This document shows, piece by piece, positions 36,425-44,923 of a stretch of DNA of 64,000 bases (position 1 is its first letter; every line of letters begins with the position of its first letter). The translations under genes and the position numbers were made by a program. The notes under the pieces are model-generated. The model searched no databases. It saw only the letters and a program-made list of their open reading frames with translations, and was not told where the DNA came from. The stretch is from Candidatus Tectimicrobiota bacterium (GTDB taxonomy: Bacteria; JACPUC01): positions 62,001 through 126,000 of the forward strand of contig JACPUC010000001.1 in NCBI GenBank assembly GCA_016192455.1, in the 5' to 3' direction.

Positions 36425-39214
36425 TCATGGCGCGCTCCCTCCTCTCCGTGCGACGTCGAGCTTCGCCCCCTCGCTGCACATGCGCCTGTAGTCGCAATCC
36501 CTACACTTCTTCAGGTCCGGCTTCTTAGTCATGGCCCCCTCCCGAAGCGCTTGCGCCGCAGACCGCACATTGTCCTTCACTTCATCGAGGAAGTCGTTGT
36601 CGACCGCACGTGGCTTACGCTTCCGCTCGTCGAGGTTATAGATCTCGACGAAGTCGGCGCGGCGTCCGGTGAGATCCTGGTACCCTAGCGCGTAAACATG
36701 GAGTTGCGTCTCCGTGACGTCCTCGGCCTGAGCTCGGTCGGTGGACTTCAAATCCACGATGGTCGTTTCTCCGGTGTCGATCCGGCGGACAAGATCGATC
36801 CGCCCGATGACCGAGACGCCGCCCCCGAGGTTGATCGCGACGGTCTTCTCGGAGAACTCGATCTTGTCGAAGAGGTCCCGGTTGTCGTGGAGGTAGTTGC
36901 CGAGGACCTTTTCTGCGGCCTTCTCCAGCTTCTCGCGCAGCGCGGGGTAGGCGTAGGGGGTGTGCAGGTGCGTTTCGACGAGCCGTGGCACATCCGAAGC
37001 GGACGCGACGTCGCCGCGCATTGCGCGAGCGTGGACCTCGGCGAGAGCATCGTGCAGCGACTTGCCGTAGCCGAGCGCCTCGTGGATCGGCGCGTTGAAC
37101 CCGTACAGGATGCGGAGCTTGAACTGGTACGGGCACTCGAAGAAGTACTTGAGGTCCGAGAAGGACAGGACGACGTTCGCTACGCTCGGCCGCGGCGTCG
37201 GCGAGAGGCGCTTGCGGGAGCCGTAGTCGGCGCGCCGTCGCTTGACCCACTTGGACGCAAGGATGTTTACCCAGAACTCCGAGACTTTCTGAAAGAGCTG
37301 GTTCCCGGGAACGGGACCCCACGTTAGGTGCAAGAACTTCTGGCTGCGAGTCATCGCGACGTAGAAGAGGCGCCGCTCGTCCTCGATGGTCCCCTCGTAC
37401 CGCTCCTGTCCCTCGACCGCCTCTGCGGGGAGTAAATGCCATACTGATACTGAGACAGAGCGGCCGCCCGGCTTCTTCGCAGGGAAGCGGTTTTTCAGCA
37501 GAGCCGGCACGAACACAACGGGCCACTGCATTCCCTTCGCCTGGTGGATGGTCATCACGCGCACGGCTTCTGGGTTCGCGTACTGGTTGTCCTGCCAGCC
37601 CTCTGGGTAGGCGTCCTCCGCTTTGTGCTGGAGGAAGCTCGCAAAGGCATCGTACTTCTCTATCGGCTTCGAGTGGTAGTGAATGGTCTCAAAGTCCGAG
37701 ATGAGCTGGCTGAACTTGCCGAGGTTGTAAAAGACGACCACGCCGCGATCCTCAGGGACCTTTTCCTCACGGATGGCAGCATCTTCGAGGAAGGTCAGGA
37801 ACTGGCGTTGCAAGGAGTAGAAACCCCACCGCTTCTGGTCGGGTTCGTCGAGCGCTGCCCGGTCATTCTCGACGTTCGCAATCGCATGCCTGAGGTCCGC
37901 AAGGCGCACGCCCACACGGGCGCGTACCCACGCTGCTTCCAGCGTGGTAGCGCTTACGCCCGGCCGTGCCGCCATGAAGTAGAAGACCTGGCGGGCGGCT
38001 TCAGCTTCGGGGGTCCCGAAGAGGTTGTTCATCCCGGCGACCACGTAGGGGATGCCTGCAGCCGCAAGCGCCCGCGTGATCGGCTCGCCGTTGGCTTTCA
38101 CGCTGCGGAGCAGGATGGCCATGTCCGACCACGAGATCCCCCGCTCGCCCCCGCCGTCCTTCACCGCGACACCCTGGAGAGTCAGGATGGTCTCGGCGAT
38201 GTATGCAGCCTCGGCATCGGCAGAGTCGAACCAGAGCGCGACGATGTCGCCCGTCTCGTAGACCTGAGCGTGCATCGGGATCATCGCCTTGTCGAGGCGC
38301 TCTCCGTTCTGCTTAATGAAGTCTCTCGCGGTCTCGACGACGCCCTGGCTCGACCGGAAGTTCTCCTCCAGGCGTACCTGCTTCACCTCCGGGTACCGGT
38401 CAGCGAAGGAGAGGATGTTTCCCACATCGCTGCCGCGCCACTGGTAGATGGTCTGGTCGTCGTCCCCTACGACGCAGACCTTCGCGCCGAGATCGTGCAG
38501 AATCTCGACAACGCGCTCCTGGATGGGATTCACGTCCTGGTACTCGTCGACGATGACGTGCCGAATGCGGGACCCGACACGCCTGCGTACGCCATTGTCG
38601 TCTTGGAGCGCCCTGAAGGCCTCCTCCATGATCGCGGAGTAGTCGAAGTAGCTCTTCTGGTTTAGCAGCTCCCTGTACGAGCAGAGTCCGTTAACGACAG
38701 AGCAGCCACGAAGCTTGCGATCGACAAGCCTTGACTCGCGGAGGATCCAGAGCGCAGTGAGGTAGCGACTGGTGTCTGTGTACCTCCGGAGCCTCCTGCC
38801 GTAGAGGTCCGTGGTCGCCGTGAGCCCGCTCTGCCTAGAGTGACGGTCGATGAAGAGCGCCTGCTGCACCTCGTTTAAGACTTCGTATTTCAGGAAGATC
38901 GGCACTTCTGTCTTCAAGAGATCGAGGCAGAAGGCGTGGATCGTACCGACGTACATCTCGGCCAACCCGGGGAGATCACCGATCAATTCACGGCAGCGAG
39001 TGACGATGCGTTCCTTGAGCTCCGCGGCGGCCTTCTCGGTAAACGTGAAGGCGACGATATTCGCCGGCTTGGGAGCGTCAGGGGTGCCAGGCTTAAGGAG
39101 GTTGGCTACCCGGCGCGCAATGACTTCGGTCTTACCCGAGCCCGCACAGGCGACGAGCTGGAGGTTGCCCGTCGTGTGGTTGATCGCGTCGAGCTGGGCG
39201 GGAGTGAACTTCAT
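36425..39214 (-). CDS. UvrD/Rep-family helicase fused to an AddB/Cas4-like Fe-S PD-(D/E)XK nuclease
   Basis: This is a 929-residue protein. The start at 39214 (MKFTPAQLDAI) has AAGGAG upstream. SF1A motifs: Q-motif FTPAQ, Walker A ACAGSGKT (22-29), TIHAFCLDLL (~91-100), Walker B DEYQD (223-227), motif III VVGDDDQTIYQWRG (248-261), IV LEENFRSS, V TIHQAKGM (555-562) and VI RRLFYVAMTRS (614-624). The C-terminal domain has nuclease residues GRID (Asp807), VDLK (Asp821, Lys823) and TQ..VY (Gln837). Cys694 with Cys904-X2-Cys907-X5-Cys913 frames it exactly as in AddB, implying a 4Fe-4S cluster. It probably unwinds and cuts DNA ends in repair or defence. It adjoins a decayed ATPase and tRNA-Asn. Confidence 0.93.
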   Translation of the reverse strand: MKFTPAQLDAINHTTGNLQLVACAGSGKTEVIARRVANLLKPGTPDAPKPANIVAFTFTEKAAAELKERIVTRCRELIGDLPGLAEMYVGTIHAFCLDLLKTEVPIFLKYEVLNEVQQALFIDRHSRQSGLTATTDLYGRRLRRYTDTSRYLTALWILRESRLVDRKLRGCSVVNGLCSYRELLNQKSYFDYSAIMEEAFRALQDDNGVRRRVGSRIRHVIVDEYQDVNPIQERVVEILHDLGAKVCVVGDDDQTIYQWRGSDVGNILSFADRYPEVKQVRLEENFRSSQGVVETARDFIKQNGERLDKAMIPMHAQVYETGDIVALWFDSADAEAAYIAETILTLQGVAVKDGGGERGISWSDMAILLRSVKANGEPITRALAAAGIPYVVAGMNNLFGTPEAEAARQVFYFMAARPGVSATTLEAAWVRARVGVRLADLRHAIANVENDRAALDEPDQKRWGFYSLQRQFLTFLEDAAIREEKVPEDRGVVVFYNLGKFSQLISDFETIHYHSKPIEKYDAFASFLQHKAEDAYPEGWQDNQYANPEAVRVMTIHQAKGMQWPVVFVPALLKNRFPAKKPGGRSVSVSVWHLLPAEAVEGQERYEGTIEDERRLFYVAMTRSQKFLHLTWGPVPGNQLFQKVSEFWVNILASKWVKRRRADYGSRKRLSPTPRPSVANVVLSFSDLKYFFECPYQFKLRILYGFNAPIHEALGYGKSLHDALAEVHARAMRGDVASASDVPRLVETHLHTPYAYPALREKLEKAAEKVLGNYLHDNRDLFDKIEFSEKTVAINLGGGVSVIGRIDLVRRIDTGETTIVDLKSTDRAQAEDVTETQLHVYALGYQDLTGRRADFVEIYNLDERKRKPRAVDNDFLDEVKDNVRSAAQALREGAMTKKPDLKKCRDCDYRRMCSEGAKLDVARRGGSAP

Positions 39215-39543
39215 GGGATTGAGGCTCCTTGAACTGGCAGGTAGCAGGTTCCCGCGATTCTGCCCATGACCTCCAGTCGCACAGTCCTGTACCGACGGCA
39301 CATCTCCGCCAGCCGGTTGCGATTAGTATGAAGCTCGGTCACCGCAATCGGCTCACCATTTCCTTGCCGGTTATGAAAGTTGCATGTGGATGCAGACATG
39401 CAACCAAGCGGTTAATCTACGCGACACGAGCAAGAAATTCGGAGCATCCGGCGAGGGAATCTCGGCTGAGCGCGCCCAACCCGCCGGGCACCCGACCCGG
39501 AGACCGCCTTACCACCTCCGCGGCTCCGTACCCCTCAAACAAA
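39215..39543. other. Spacer between the helicase gene and the tRNA-Asn hairpins
   Basis: This stretch is less GC-rich than most of the window. No integrase, direct repeat of the tRNA 3' end, or small gene was recognised. Confidence 0.4.
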
Positions 39544-39622
39544 TCAGGGGAAACGGCGCTTTTCAGCCTCCCGTTTCCCCTGACTTCACCGTTAACCCAC
39601 GAGCCTCGGGAGGTTCGTGGTT
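39544..39622 (-). terminator. Two hairpins downstream of tRNA-Asn
   Basis: A perfect 13-base inverted repeat (TCAGGGGAAACGG at 39544-39556 against CCGTTTCCCCTGA at 39571-39583) has a 14-base loop and on the minus strand is followed by TTTGTTTG, as an intrinsic terminator for the tRNA would be. A second imperfect hairpin (CCACGAGCCTC against GAGGTTCGTGG, 39598-39622) lies just 3' of the tRNA. Confidence 0.6.
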
Positions 39623-39629
39623 GGATGGT

Positions 39630-39705
39630 TGGCTCCCCGGGCCGGACTCGAACCAGCGACAGGGTGGTTAACAGCCACCTGCTCTACCAACTGAGCTACC
39701 GGGGA
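39630..39705 (-). tRNA. tRNA-Asn(GTT)
   Basis: A complete 76-base cloverleaf with encoded CCA. The acceptor stem is TCCCCGG/CCGGGGA with discriminator G. The D arm contains AGCTCAGTTGGTAGAGC; the anticodon arm is GGTGG-CTGTTAA-CCACC with anticodon GTT; the T arm is CTGG-TTCGAGT-CCGG. The helicase-nuclease region lies directly on its 3' side, the usual face for island integration. Confidence 0.97.
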
Positions 39706-39825
39706 ACTCAGGGCGAAAACGAGCTGAGATATGGGAGGCAACCTCTCGATGAGCGCCTGGCGGCCCGCGCCTGCCTAGAGTAAATCTACCGGGGGCGGGG
39801 GGGATTGTCAAGCTCGCCGGGGGTG

Positions 39826-39854
39826 TTGCCTTTTTGCCGCACCTGCCGTAGAGT
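39826..39854 (+). promoter_or_regulatory. Promoter of the small membrane protein gene
   Basis: TTGCCT (39826-39831), a 17-base spacer and TAGAGT (39849-39854). The -10 box ends only six bases before the GTG at 39861, so the transcript would be nearly or fully leaderless. Confidence 0.5.
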
Positions 39855-39860
39855 GCGCCT

Positions 39861-40109
39861 GTGATGTACCTCCTCCACGTCATCGCCGCCATGCTCCTCG
39901 CCGCGCTCCATCCCTACCTCGGCCTGGCGTACGTGGCGGTTGCCTATGTCGTGCTGCGGCTCAGCCGCATCGAGCAGCAGCAGCGCGCCATTGCGGAGAC
40001 CCTCCAGGACCTCAAGGTGGAAGTGACCATCCGCTTGCCGGAGGAGGACCTGCAGCGCCACTTCCCGCGTGATATCAAGCCGTACCTGGATGAGACCTCG
40101 AACAACTGA
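39861..40109 (+). CDS. Small membrane protein, function unknown
   Basis: This 82-residue protein could start at GTG 39861 or at the ATG right after it (39864). One or two hydrophobic helices (LLHVIAAMLLAALHPYLGLA, YVAVAYVVLRL) are followed by a charged, probably cytoplasmic tail with a coiled-coil look (RIEQQQRAIAETLQDLKVEV). There is no ribosome site, but the promoter just upstream suggests leaderless translation. I recognise no family. Confidence 0.6.
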   Translation: MMYLLHVIAAMLLAALHPYLGLAYVAVAYVVLRLSRIEQQQRAIAETLQDLKVEVTIRLPEEDLQRHFPRDIKPYLDETSNN

Positions 40110-40292
40110 GGCCCGCCGCGCGCCGCGAGCGCGGCGCTCTCCAGGCGCGATCCCTTCGCTGCATCTAGCCGCGCAGCTTCCGCCGCCTCCGTCTCCGAAG
40201 AGCGCCGCGCGACAAAGCGCCAGGCTCGTTGCGCCCCGAAGCGCGCTGATCGAGGTCGCGCGGACCTCCGCGGGGCGAAACAAGGATTTTCC

Positions 40293-40321
40293 TTGACACA
40301 ACTCGATTTTCGTGATCAAGT
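40293..40321 (+). promoter_or_regulatory. Possible promoter of the hybrid kinase gene
   Basis: A perfect TTGACA (40293-40298), a 17-base spacer and a weak TCAAGT -10 lie 75 bases before the start, in a local A/T-rich patch. Confidence 0.4.
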
Positions 40322-40395
40322 TATGGCGGGAATCGGCGATAGAGCATGAGAAGGACCCCGCACGCCTGGCGGGGGGGCATGGCAAGGAGGGAACG

Positions 40396-42972
40396 ATGGA
40401 GCGAAGCCGCGTGCTCGTTGATTTGCAACGCGCCGCGGCGCTGCCGACGCTGCCGGTTGTTGCGGTCGAGCTCATGGGCCTGACCCTAGACGATAGTGCC
40501 TCCATTGAGAAGCTCGCGCGCCTGATCTCGACCGACCAAGCCCTGACCCTGAAGGTCTTCAAGGTTGCGAATTCTCCCTTCTATCGCCGCGAACGGCGCA
40601 TCACCACCCTTCCCGACGCCATCCTGCTGCTGGGCAGGAAGTTCCTGCGCAGCCTGGTCCTGAGCATCACGGTTTTTGACCTCTTCGACAGCGGCGAGGC
40701 GCCGAGCGGGTTGAACCCGCCGCAACTCTGGGTCCATAGCCTGGCGGTGGCGCAGTGCGCCAAGGTGCTGGGGGCCCACCTGGGGGCGCCGAACCCTGAA
40801 GATTGCTTCGTGGCGGGCCTCCTCCATGACATCGGCCAGCTTGTCCTCGCCCACCTCTACCCCGAGCCCTATGGGGAGGTGCTGCACCGGGCCAGGGAGC
40901 TGCCGTGCGACCTGCTGGCGGCCGAGAACGAGGTCTTGAGCCTGGATCATGCCACGGTGGGGAAATGGGCGCTGGAGCGCTGGCAGTTGCCGCCGCAGTT
41001 CGTCGAGGCGGCGTGGCTGCACCACTGCTGCTTCCCCGGGGGGGTGGAGGTGGGCAGCGGCGCCTGGCTGGCGGGCGTGGTCGCCCTGAGCAACGGGCTG
41101 TGCAACAGCGAAGGCTATACGGCGCACGAAGGCGTGCCGACCGCGCAGCTCGATGTGACGACGCTGCGGAACCTGGGCGTGGGCGAGGTGGAGCTGGTGC
41201 GGATTGCGGACGAGGTGGCCGCGGAGCTGCCGAAGCTGACCGCCACGCTGCATCTGCCGGCCCCCTCCCGCAAGACCTACCTCTCCTACCTGCAGCGCTC
41301 GAACCTGGAGCTGGGAAATCTCAGCCTCGAGCTGCAGCAGAAGATGGCGGCGTTGGAGAGCCGCAATAACGAGCTGCTGAGCATTGCGTCGCTGAGCGCC
41401 GAACTCCACGCCACCTCGGAGATCGACGAGCTGGCGAAGATTCTCGTGGCGGCGGTGCTCGGCGGTCTCGAGGTGGAGCACGTCTGTTGCACCATTGCCT
41501 TGGGGCAGCAGACCGTCTTGCGGGCGGAGGTGTCTCAAACCTCGGAACATGAGCCGCAGCCGACGGTGAGCATCCTGACGCAGGGTGACCGGGGAACCCA
41601 GGTGTACGCCGACAGCACGGCGCATGTGGAGCTGGTGGCCAACGGCAAGACGGTGGGCTTCATCTCGGTGCGCCGCAAGCAGGAGGCGCCGCCGCGGCAG
41701 GAGTTCGCCTCCTCGCTCATCACCTTTGCGAACATCGGCGCCCTTGCCATCGAGCAGGCGCTCACCCGCCACCAGCTCCAAGATCGCACCGAAGAGCTGG
41801 TGGCCACGTCACGGCGGCTGGCGCGCGCGGAGGGGCGGCTGGCCGCGGCGCAGCACCAGGCGACGCGCCTGGAACGCCTGAAGGTCCTGGGCGAGCTCAC
41901 CGCCAGCGTGCTGCACGATTTCAAGAACTCGCTGAGCGTGCTGCTCGGTCGGGCCCAGCTCTTCCTGCTCGAGTGCACGGACGAGAAGCTGCGCCGGCAC
42001 GCCGAGATCATCGAGAAGATCGTCCTCGACGCTTCGCAGATGCTGTCCCAGCTCAGCACGTACGGCAAGGAGTCCGCCGAGGAGGCAAAGGTCCGCCTCG
42101 ATCTCAATGCCGTGGCAGAGGAGGTGGTGACCCTGTTCGAGTCCAGGCTGAAGAAGCTGCGGCTCCAGGGGGTCACCATCGAGGTGGTGAAGGAGCTGCA
42201 ACCGCTGCCGCCCATCTTGGCGGTGGCGTCGTACCTGCGCGAAGCGCTGACGAATCTCCTTCTCAACGCCATCGAGGCGATGCCGCGCGGCGGCAGGTTC
42301 ACGCTGTCCAGCAGGCAGGAGGGGGAAGAGGTCGTGCTGGTGCTTGCCGATACGGGCGTCGGGATGTCACCGGAGACGCTCGACCGCGTCGGCAAGCTGT
42401 TCTACACCACGAAGGGGGATGCGGGCACCGGCATCGGCATCAGCGTCACCAAGAGCCTCGTCAGCCGCCTGAACGGCAGCCTCTCCATCGCCAGCACGGA
42501 GGACGTGGGCACCACCATCACGCTGCGATTCCGCGCCGCTGTCGAGGCCGTTCCCCAGCAGGAGGGGAAGAGGACCGAGACGCTGCGGCACCCCCGGCCG
42601 GCGAAGATCCTCCTCCTGGAGCGTGATGAACAGATGCGCGACTTGATGGAAGAGCTCCTCGTGCAGCAGGGGCATGAGGTCGTTGCGCTCCCCAAGGGAC
42701 CCGAGGAGATCGAGGCGCAGGAACCTGCCGGGTATGACCTGGTCATCTCCGAGCAGGGAGGAGATACCGAGAAGCTGTTCAAACTGGCTCATTCGATCAA
42801 GACGCTGGCGCCGGAATGCCGTTTCCTGCTGGTGGCCAATGGTCAGCCGCTCCCCAACCTCACCCCGTCCGCCGGCTCGGCGATTGATTACGTGGTAAGG
42901 AAACCTTTCCGCATCGAGAAGTTCCTCGATGCCGTGGCGCTGCTCCTCCTGGCGAAGCAACCCCGCGCGTGA
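40396..42972 (+). CDS. HDOD-GAF-histidine kinase hybrid with degenerate receiver
   Basis: This is an 858-residue soluble protein. The start at 40396 has AAGGAGGGAACG upstream. An N-terminal HDOD domain spans ~1-235 (LPTLPVVAVELMGL, DQALTLKVFKVANSPFY, DCFVAGLLHDIGQLVLA). A coiled coil and a GAF-like domain follow (~330-470). The HisKA domain has the phospho-acceptor box VLHDFKNSLSVL (~515). HATPase boxes are REALTNLLLNAIEAM, DTGVGMSPETL and GTGIGISVTKSLV. The C-terminal receiver-like domain (~735-855) keeps the Lys (VVRKPF) but has YDLVISEQ where the phospho-Asp should be, so it cannot be phosphorylated normally. It probably integrates a cytoplasmic signal; no partner regulator is adjacent. 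Confidence 0.92.
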   Translation: MERSRVLVDLQRAAALPTLPVVAVELMGLTLDDSASIEKLARLISTDQALTLKVFKVANSPFYRRERRITTLPDAILLLGRKFLRSLVLSITVFDLFDSGEAPSGLNPPQLWVHSLAVAQCAKVLGAHLGAPNPEDCFVAGLLHDIGQLVLAHLYPEPYGEVLHRARELPCDLLAAENEVLSLDHATVGKWALERWQLPPQFVEAAWLHHCCFPGGVEVGSGAWLAGVVALSNGLCNSEGYTAHEGVPTAQLDVTTLRNLGVGEVELVRIADEVAAELPKLTATLHLPAPSRKTYLSYLQRSNLELGNLSLELQQKMAALESRNNELLSIASLSAELHATSEIDELAKILVAAVLGGLEVEHVCCTIALGQQTVLRAEVSQTSEHEPQPTVSILTQGDRGTQVYADSTAHVELVANGKTVGFISVRRKQEAPPRQEFASSLITFANIGALAIEQALTRHQLQDRTEELVATSRRLARAEGRLAAAQHQATRLERLKVLGELTASVLHDFKNSLSVLLGRAQLFLLECTDEKLRRHAEIIEKIVLDASQMLSQLSTYGKESAEEAKVRLDLNAVAEEVVTLFESRLKKLRLQGVTIEVVKELQPLPPILAVASYLREALTNLLLNAIEAMPRGGRFTLSSRQEGEEVVLVLADTGVGMSPETLDRVGKLFYTTKGDAGTGIGISVTKSLVSRLNGSLSIASTEDVGTTITLRFRAAVEAVPQQEGKRTETLRHPRPAKILLLERDEQMRDLMEELLVQQGHEVVALPKGPEEIEAQEPAGYDLVISEQGGDTEKLFKLAHSIKTLAPECRFLLVANGQPLPNLTPSAGSAIDYVVRKPFRIEKFLDAVALLLLAKQPRA

Positions 42973-43278
42973 GAGGGAGCGTGGCGTTCTCTCCGCGGCG
43001 TGGCGAAGCGCGGTGGCGCATGCTTGTCGCAGCCGCGGCAGCATTCCTCCCTCAGCTTCCACGGCTCCACCAGGCTCTCGGCGGCAAGGCGCCGCCGCGA
43101 CAGAGCACGTTCCCGTGCCTGTCTGCCCTCTCTACCGACCGGCTGGCAACCGGCAGACGCGCCCCATTCCTGCACAGTTGAGGAGCGTCACCCGCCGCTG
43201 GGGTTTGGTTTGCTCTTGGAAGAGGGGAGGGGCGCCAGGGAGGAAGCGAGGGGCCGGTCACGCCGGCTCCTAAATGGA
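42973..43278. other. Intergenic, nothing recognised
   Basis: This 306-base spacer lies between the convergent kinase and zinc-ribbon genes. Open frames here are low complexity, and no clear terminator was found. Confidence 0.4.
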
Positions 43279-43458
43279 TCACGTCATACCGCTGGCGGAA
43301 CCGGAGCCGCAGCCGAGGCTGCTGAACGAGGAGAGGAGGCGCTTGATCCCCGCGGAGCCGCACTGAGGACAGCGCAGCTCGGCGATCGCCGCCTGCGAGA
43401 AGACGATCTTCTCAAACTCCGCGCCGCATTCCGGGCAGCGAAACTCATAGATCGGCAT
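43279..43458 (-). CDS. FmdB-family zinc ribbon protein
   Basis: This 59-residue protein starts MPIYEFRCPECGAEFE and contains a second knuckle LRCPQCGS, the two CxxC pairs of the FmdB/CxxC_CXXC_SSSS zinc ribbon. The C-terminus is the typical Ser/Gly/Cys-rich tail. GGGAG precedes the ATG at 43458. These proteins are found beside many metabolic genes and are regarded as regulatory or metal-binding; none has a firm reaction. Confidence 0.9.
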   Translation of the reverse strand: MPIYEFRCPECGAEFEKIVFSQAAIAELRCPQCGSAGIKRLLSSFSSLGCGSGSASGMT

Positions 43459-43641
43459 GTCGCTCTGCTCCCACAGGTTGGCATCGTGTCTCGCACCACG
43501 AGCGGAAATCAGCCCCGATCACGTTAATTCTGCCTGACGCTCCTTCCAATATACGCCCCGCGAAACCCCCTGAACAGAGGCGGCCGTCGGCGGCGGTATG
43601 CCTCGCGGATGCATCGTCCGGCGCGGCCCTCCGCAACGGTG

Positions 43642-44712
43642 TTATGGCGCCTGTCCCTGGCGCTCCAGCAGGTCGATGCCGCGCGGGGCCGAGCCGGGCG
43701 GGGCGGCCGGGGTCGTGGGCATGCGCCGCAGCCACGCCAGGGTGCTCTCGGCAATGGCGCGGTTATCAAAGGCGTGCTGGAAGTGGAAGTCGCGCCGAAA
43801 CGCCGCGCCGTCGAGCAGCACCTCGTACGCAAAGAGGTGGGCGCAGTGCTCCTGGCTGCGGAACCAGCGCTCCTTGCGGAGCAGCGGCAGGGGGATGAAG
43901 ATGATCCCCGCCGCGCTGCCGGCGCACTGCCGCACTAGGTCATACCAGGCCTGCCAGGCGAGAGGTTCAGGACCAGGGACATTGTAAACGCGCGGGCTCG
44001 GATCGGGGCGCCGCTCCATGGCGAGGCAGGCGCGCGCGGCATCGCGGGCGTGCAGGAACTCCGTGCGCAACGCGGGGTTGCCATAGCCGGTCAGGGTGGT
44101 GCCGTCGAGAGCGTCCCGGAAAAGGCGGCGCATCCGCTCTCCGTGGAAGCCGGGTCCGAGGATCTCGGGGAAGCGCAGGATGCTGCAGGGGAGCGCCGCG
44201 GAGGCCGCCGCCTGGCGCAGCAACGCTTCCTGCCGCAGCTTGCCGCGAGCGCCAAGGTTCTCCTCGGCAAGGCGGTGCGTCTCTGGGATCGGCGAGACGA
44301 GCGGAACGCCATAGACAAGCACCGTGCTGGGTAGGACGACGTGGGGACGACCCTGGCGGGCTGCCTCGAGCAGCGCCGCAAGCATGACGAGGTCGCGCTC
44401 CTCGCGCTCCTTCCAGGCGGCGGGGGTGGCGGGGCCGGCGGCGCAGTGGATCACGGCGTCCACGTCAGCGAGGGCCTGGCGCAGCACTGCCGGATCGTCG
44501 CAGCTCCCCTCGATCACCTCAACCTGCCCGCTGTCGAGGTTCTCCGCGGCGCTTCGTTGTTCCCTTGGGCCGCCCTCCGCCTCCAGCAAGGCGGAGAACT
44601 TCCGCGCCTGCCGCACGAGGACGCGGCACGTCTCGCCCGCGGCCAGCACCTCCGCCACCACGGCGCGGCCCAGGCAGCCGGCCGCCCCAGTCACGCAGTA
44701 CCGGCGCGGCAC
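43642..44712 (-). CDS. NAD-dependent epimerase/dehydratase family protein
   Basis: This is a 356-residue extended short-chain dehydrogenase. The N-terminal Rossmann motif TGAAGCLGRAVVAEVL, VIHCAAG, the mid-protein PSTVLVYGVPL and PCSILRFPEILGPG mark the family. The usual YxxxK catalytic pair is not obvious where expected, so it may be an atypical member (sterol dehydrogenase- or NmrA-like). The C-terminal RVYNVPGPEPLAWQAWYDLV is the typical substrate-domain segment. Its role is unknown. It lies between a zinc ribbon gene and a molybdenum hydroxylase gene on the same strand. Confidence 0.85.
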   Translation of the reverse strand: MPRRYCVTGAAGCLGRAVVAEVLAAGETCRVLVRQARKFSALLEAEGGPREQRSAAENLDSGQVEVIEGSCDDPAVLRQALADVDAVIHCAAGPATPAAWKEREERDLVMLAALLEAARQGRPHVVLPSTVLVYGVPLVSPIPETHRLAEENLGARGKLRQEALLRQAAASAALPCSILRFPEILGPGFHGERMRRLFRDALDGTTLTGYGNPALRTEFLHARDAARACLAMERRPDPSPRVYNVPGPEPLAWQAWYDLVRQCAGSAAGIIFIPLPLLRKERWFRSQEHCAHLFAYEVLLDGAAFRRDFHFQHAFDNRAIAESTLAWLRRMPTTPAAPPGSAPRGIDLLERQGQAP

Positions 44713-44923
44713 GCTCGAGTCTCCTTGAAGGGTTGTGGCGGCGCAAGCCGGCCGCCAGCATCCCCACCGGCGGCCGAAGACCTACGCGGCGGCCCCAAAA
44801 GCGGCAAAGGGCAGCCGGGAACTCCCAGCCACCCTCTCCGCTGCAAGCGCGCCTCGGGTCGTTGAACAGCCATGGCTTGCGGCAGGGCCGAGCTACGGCC
44901 CCTTCCCCGACCAGGCGGGGCGA

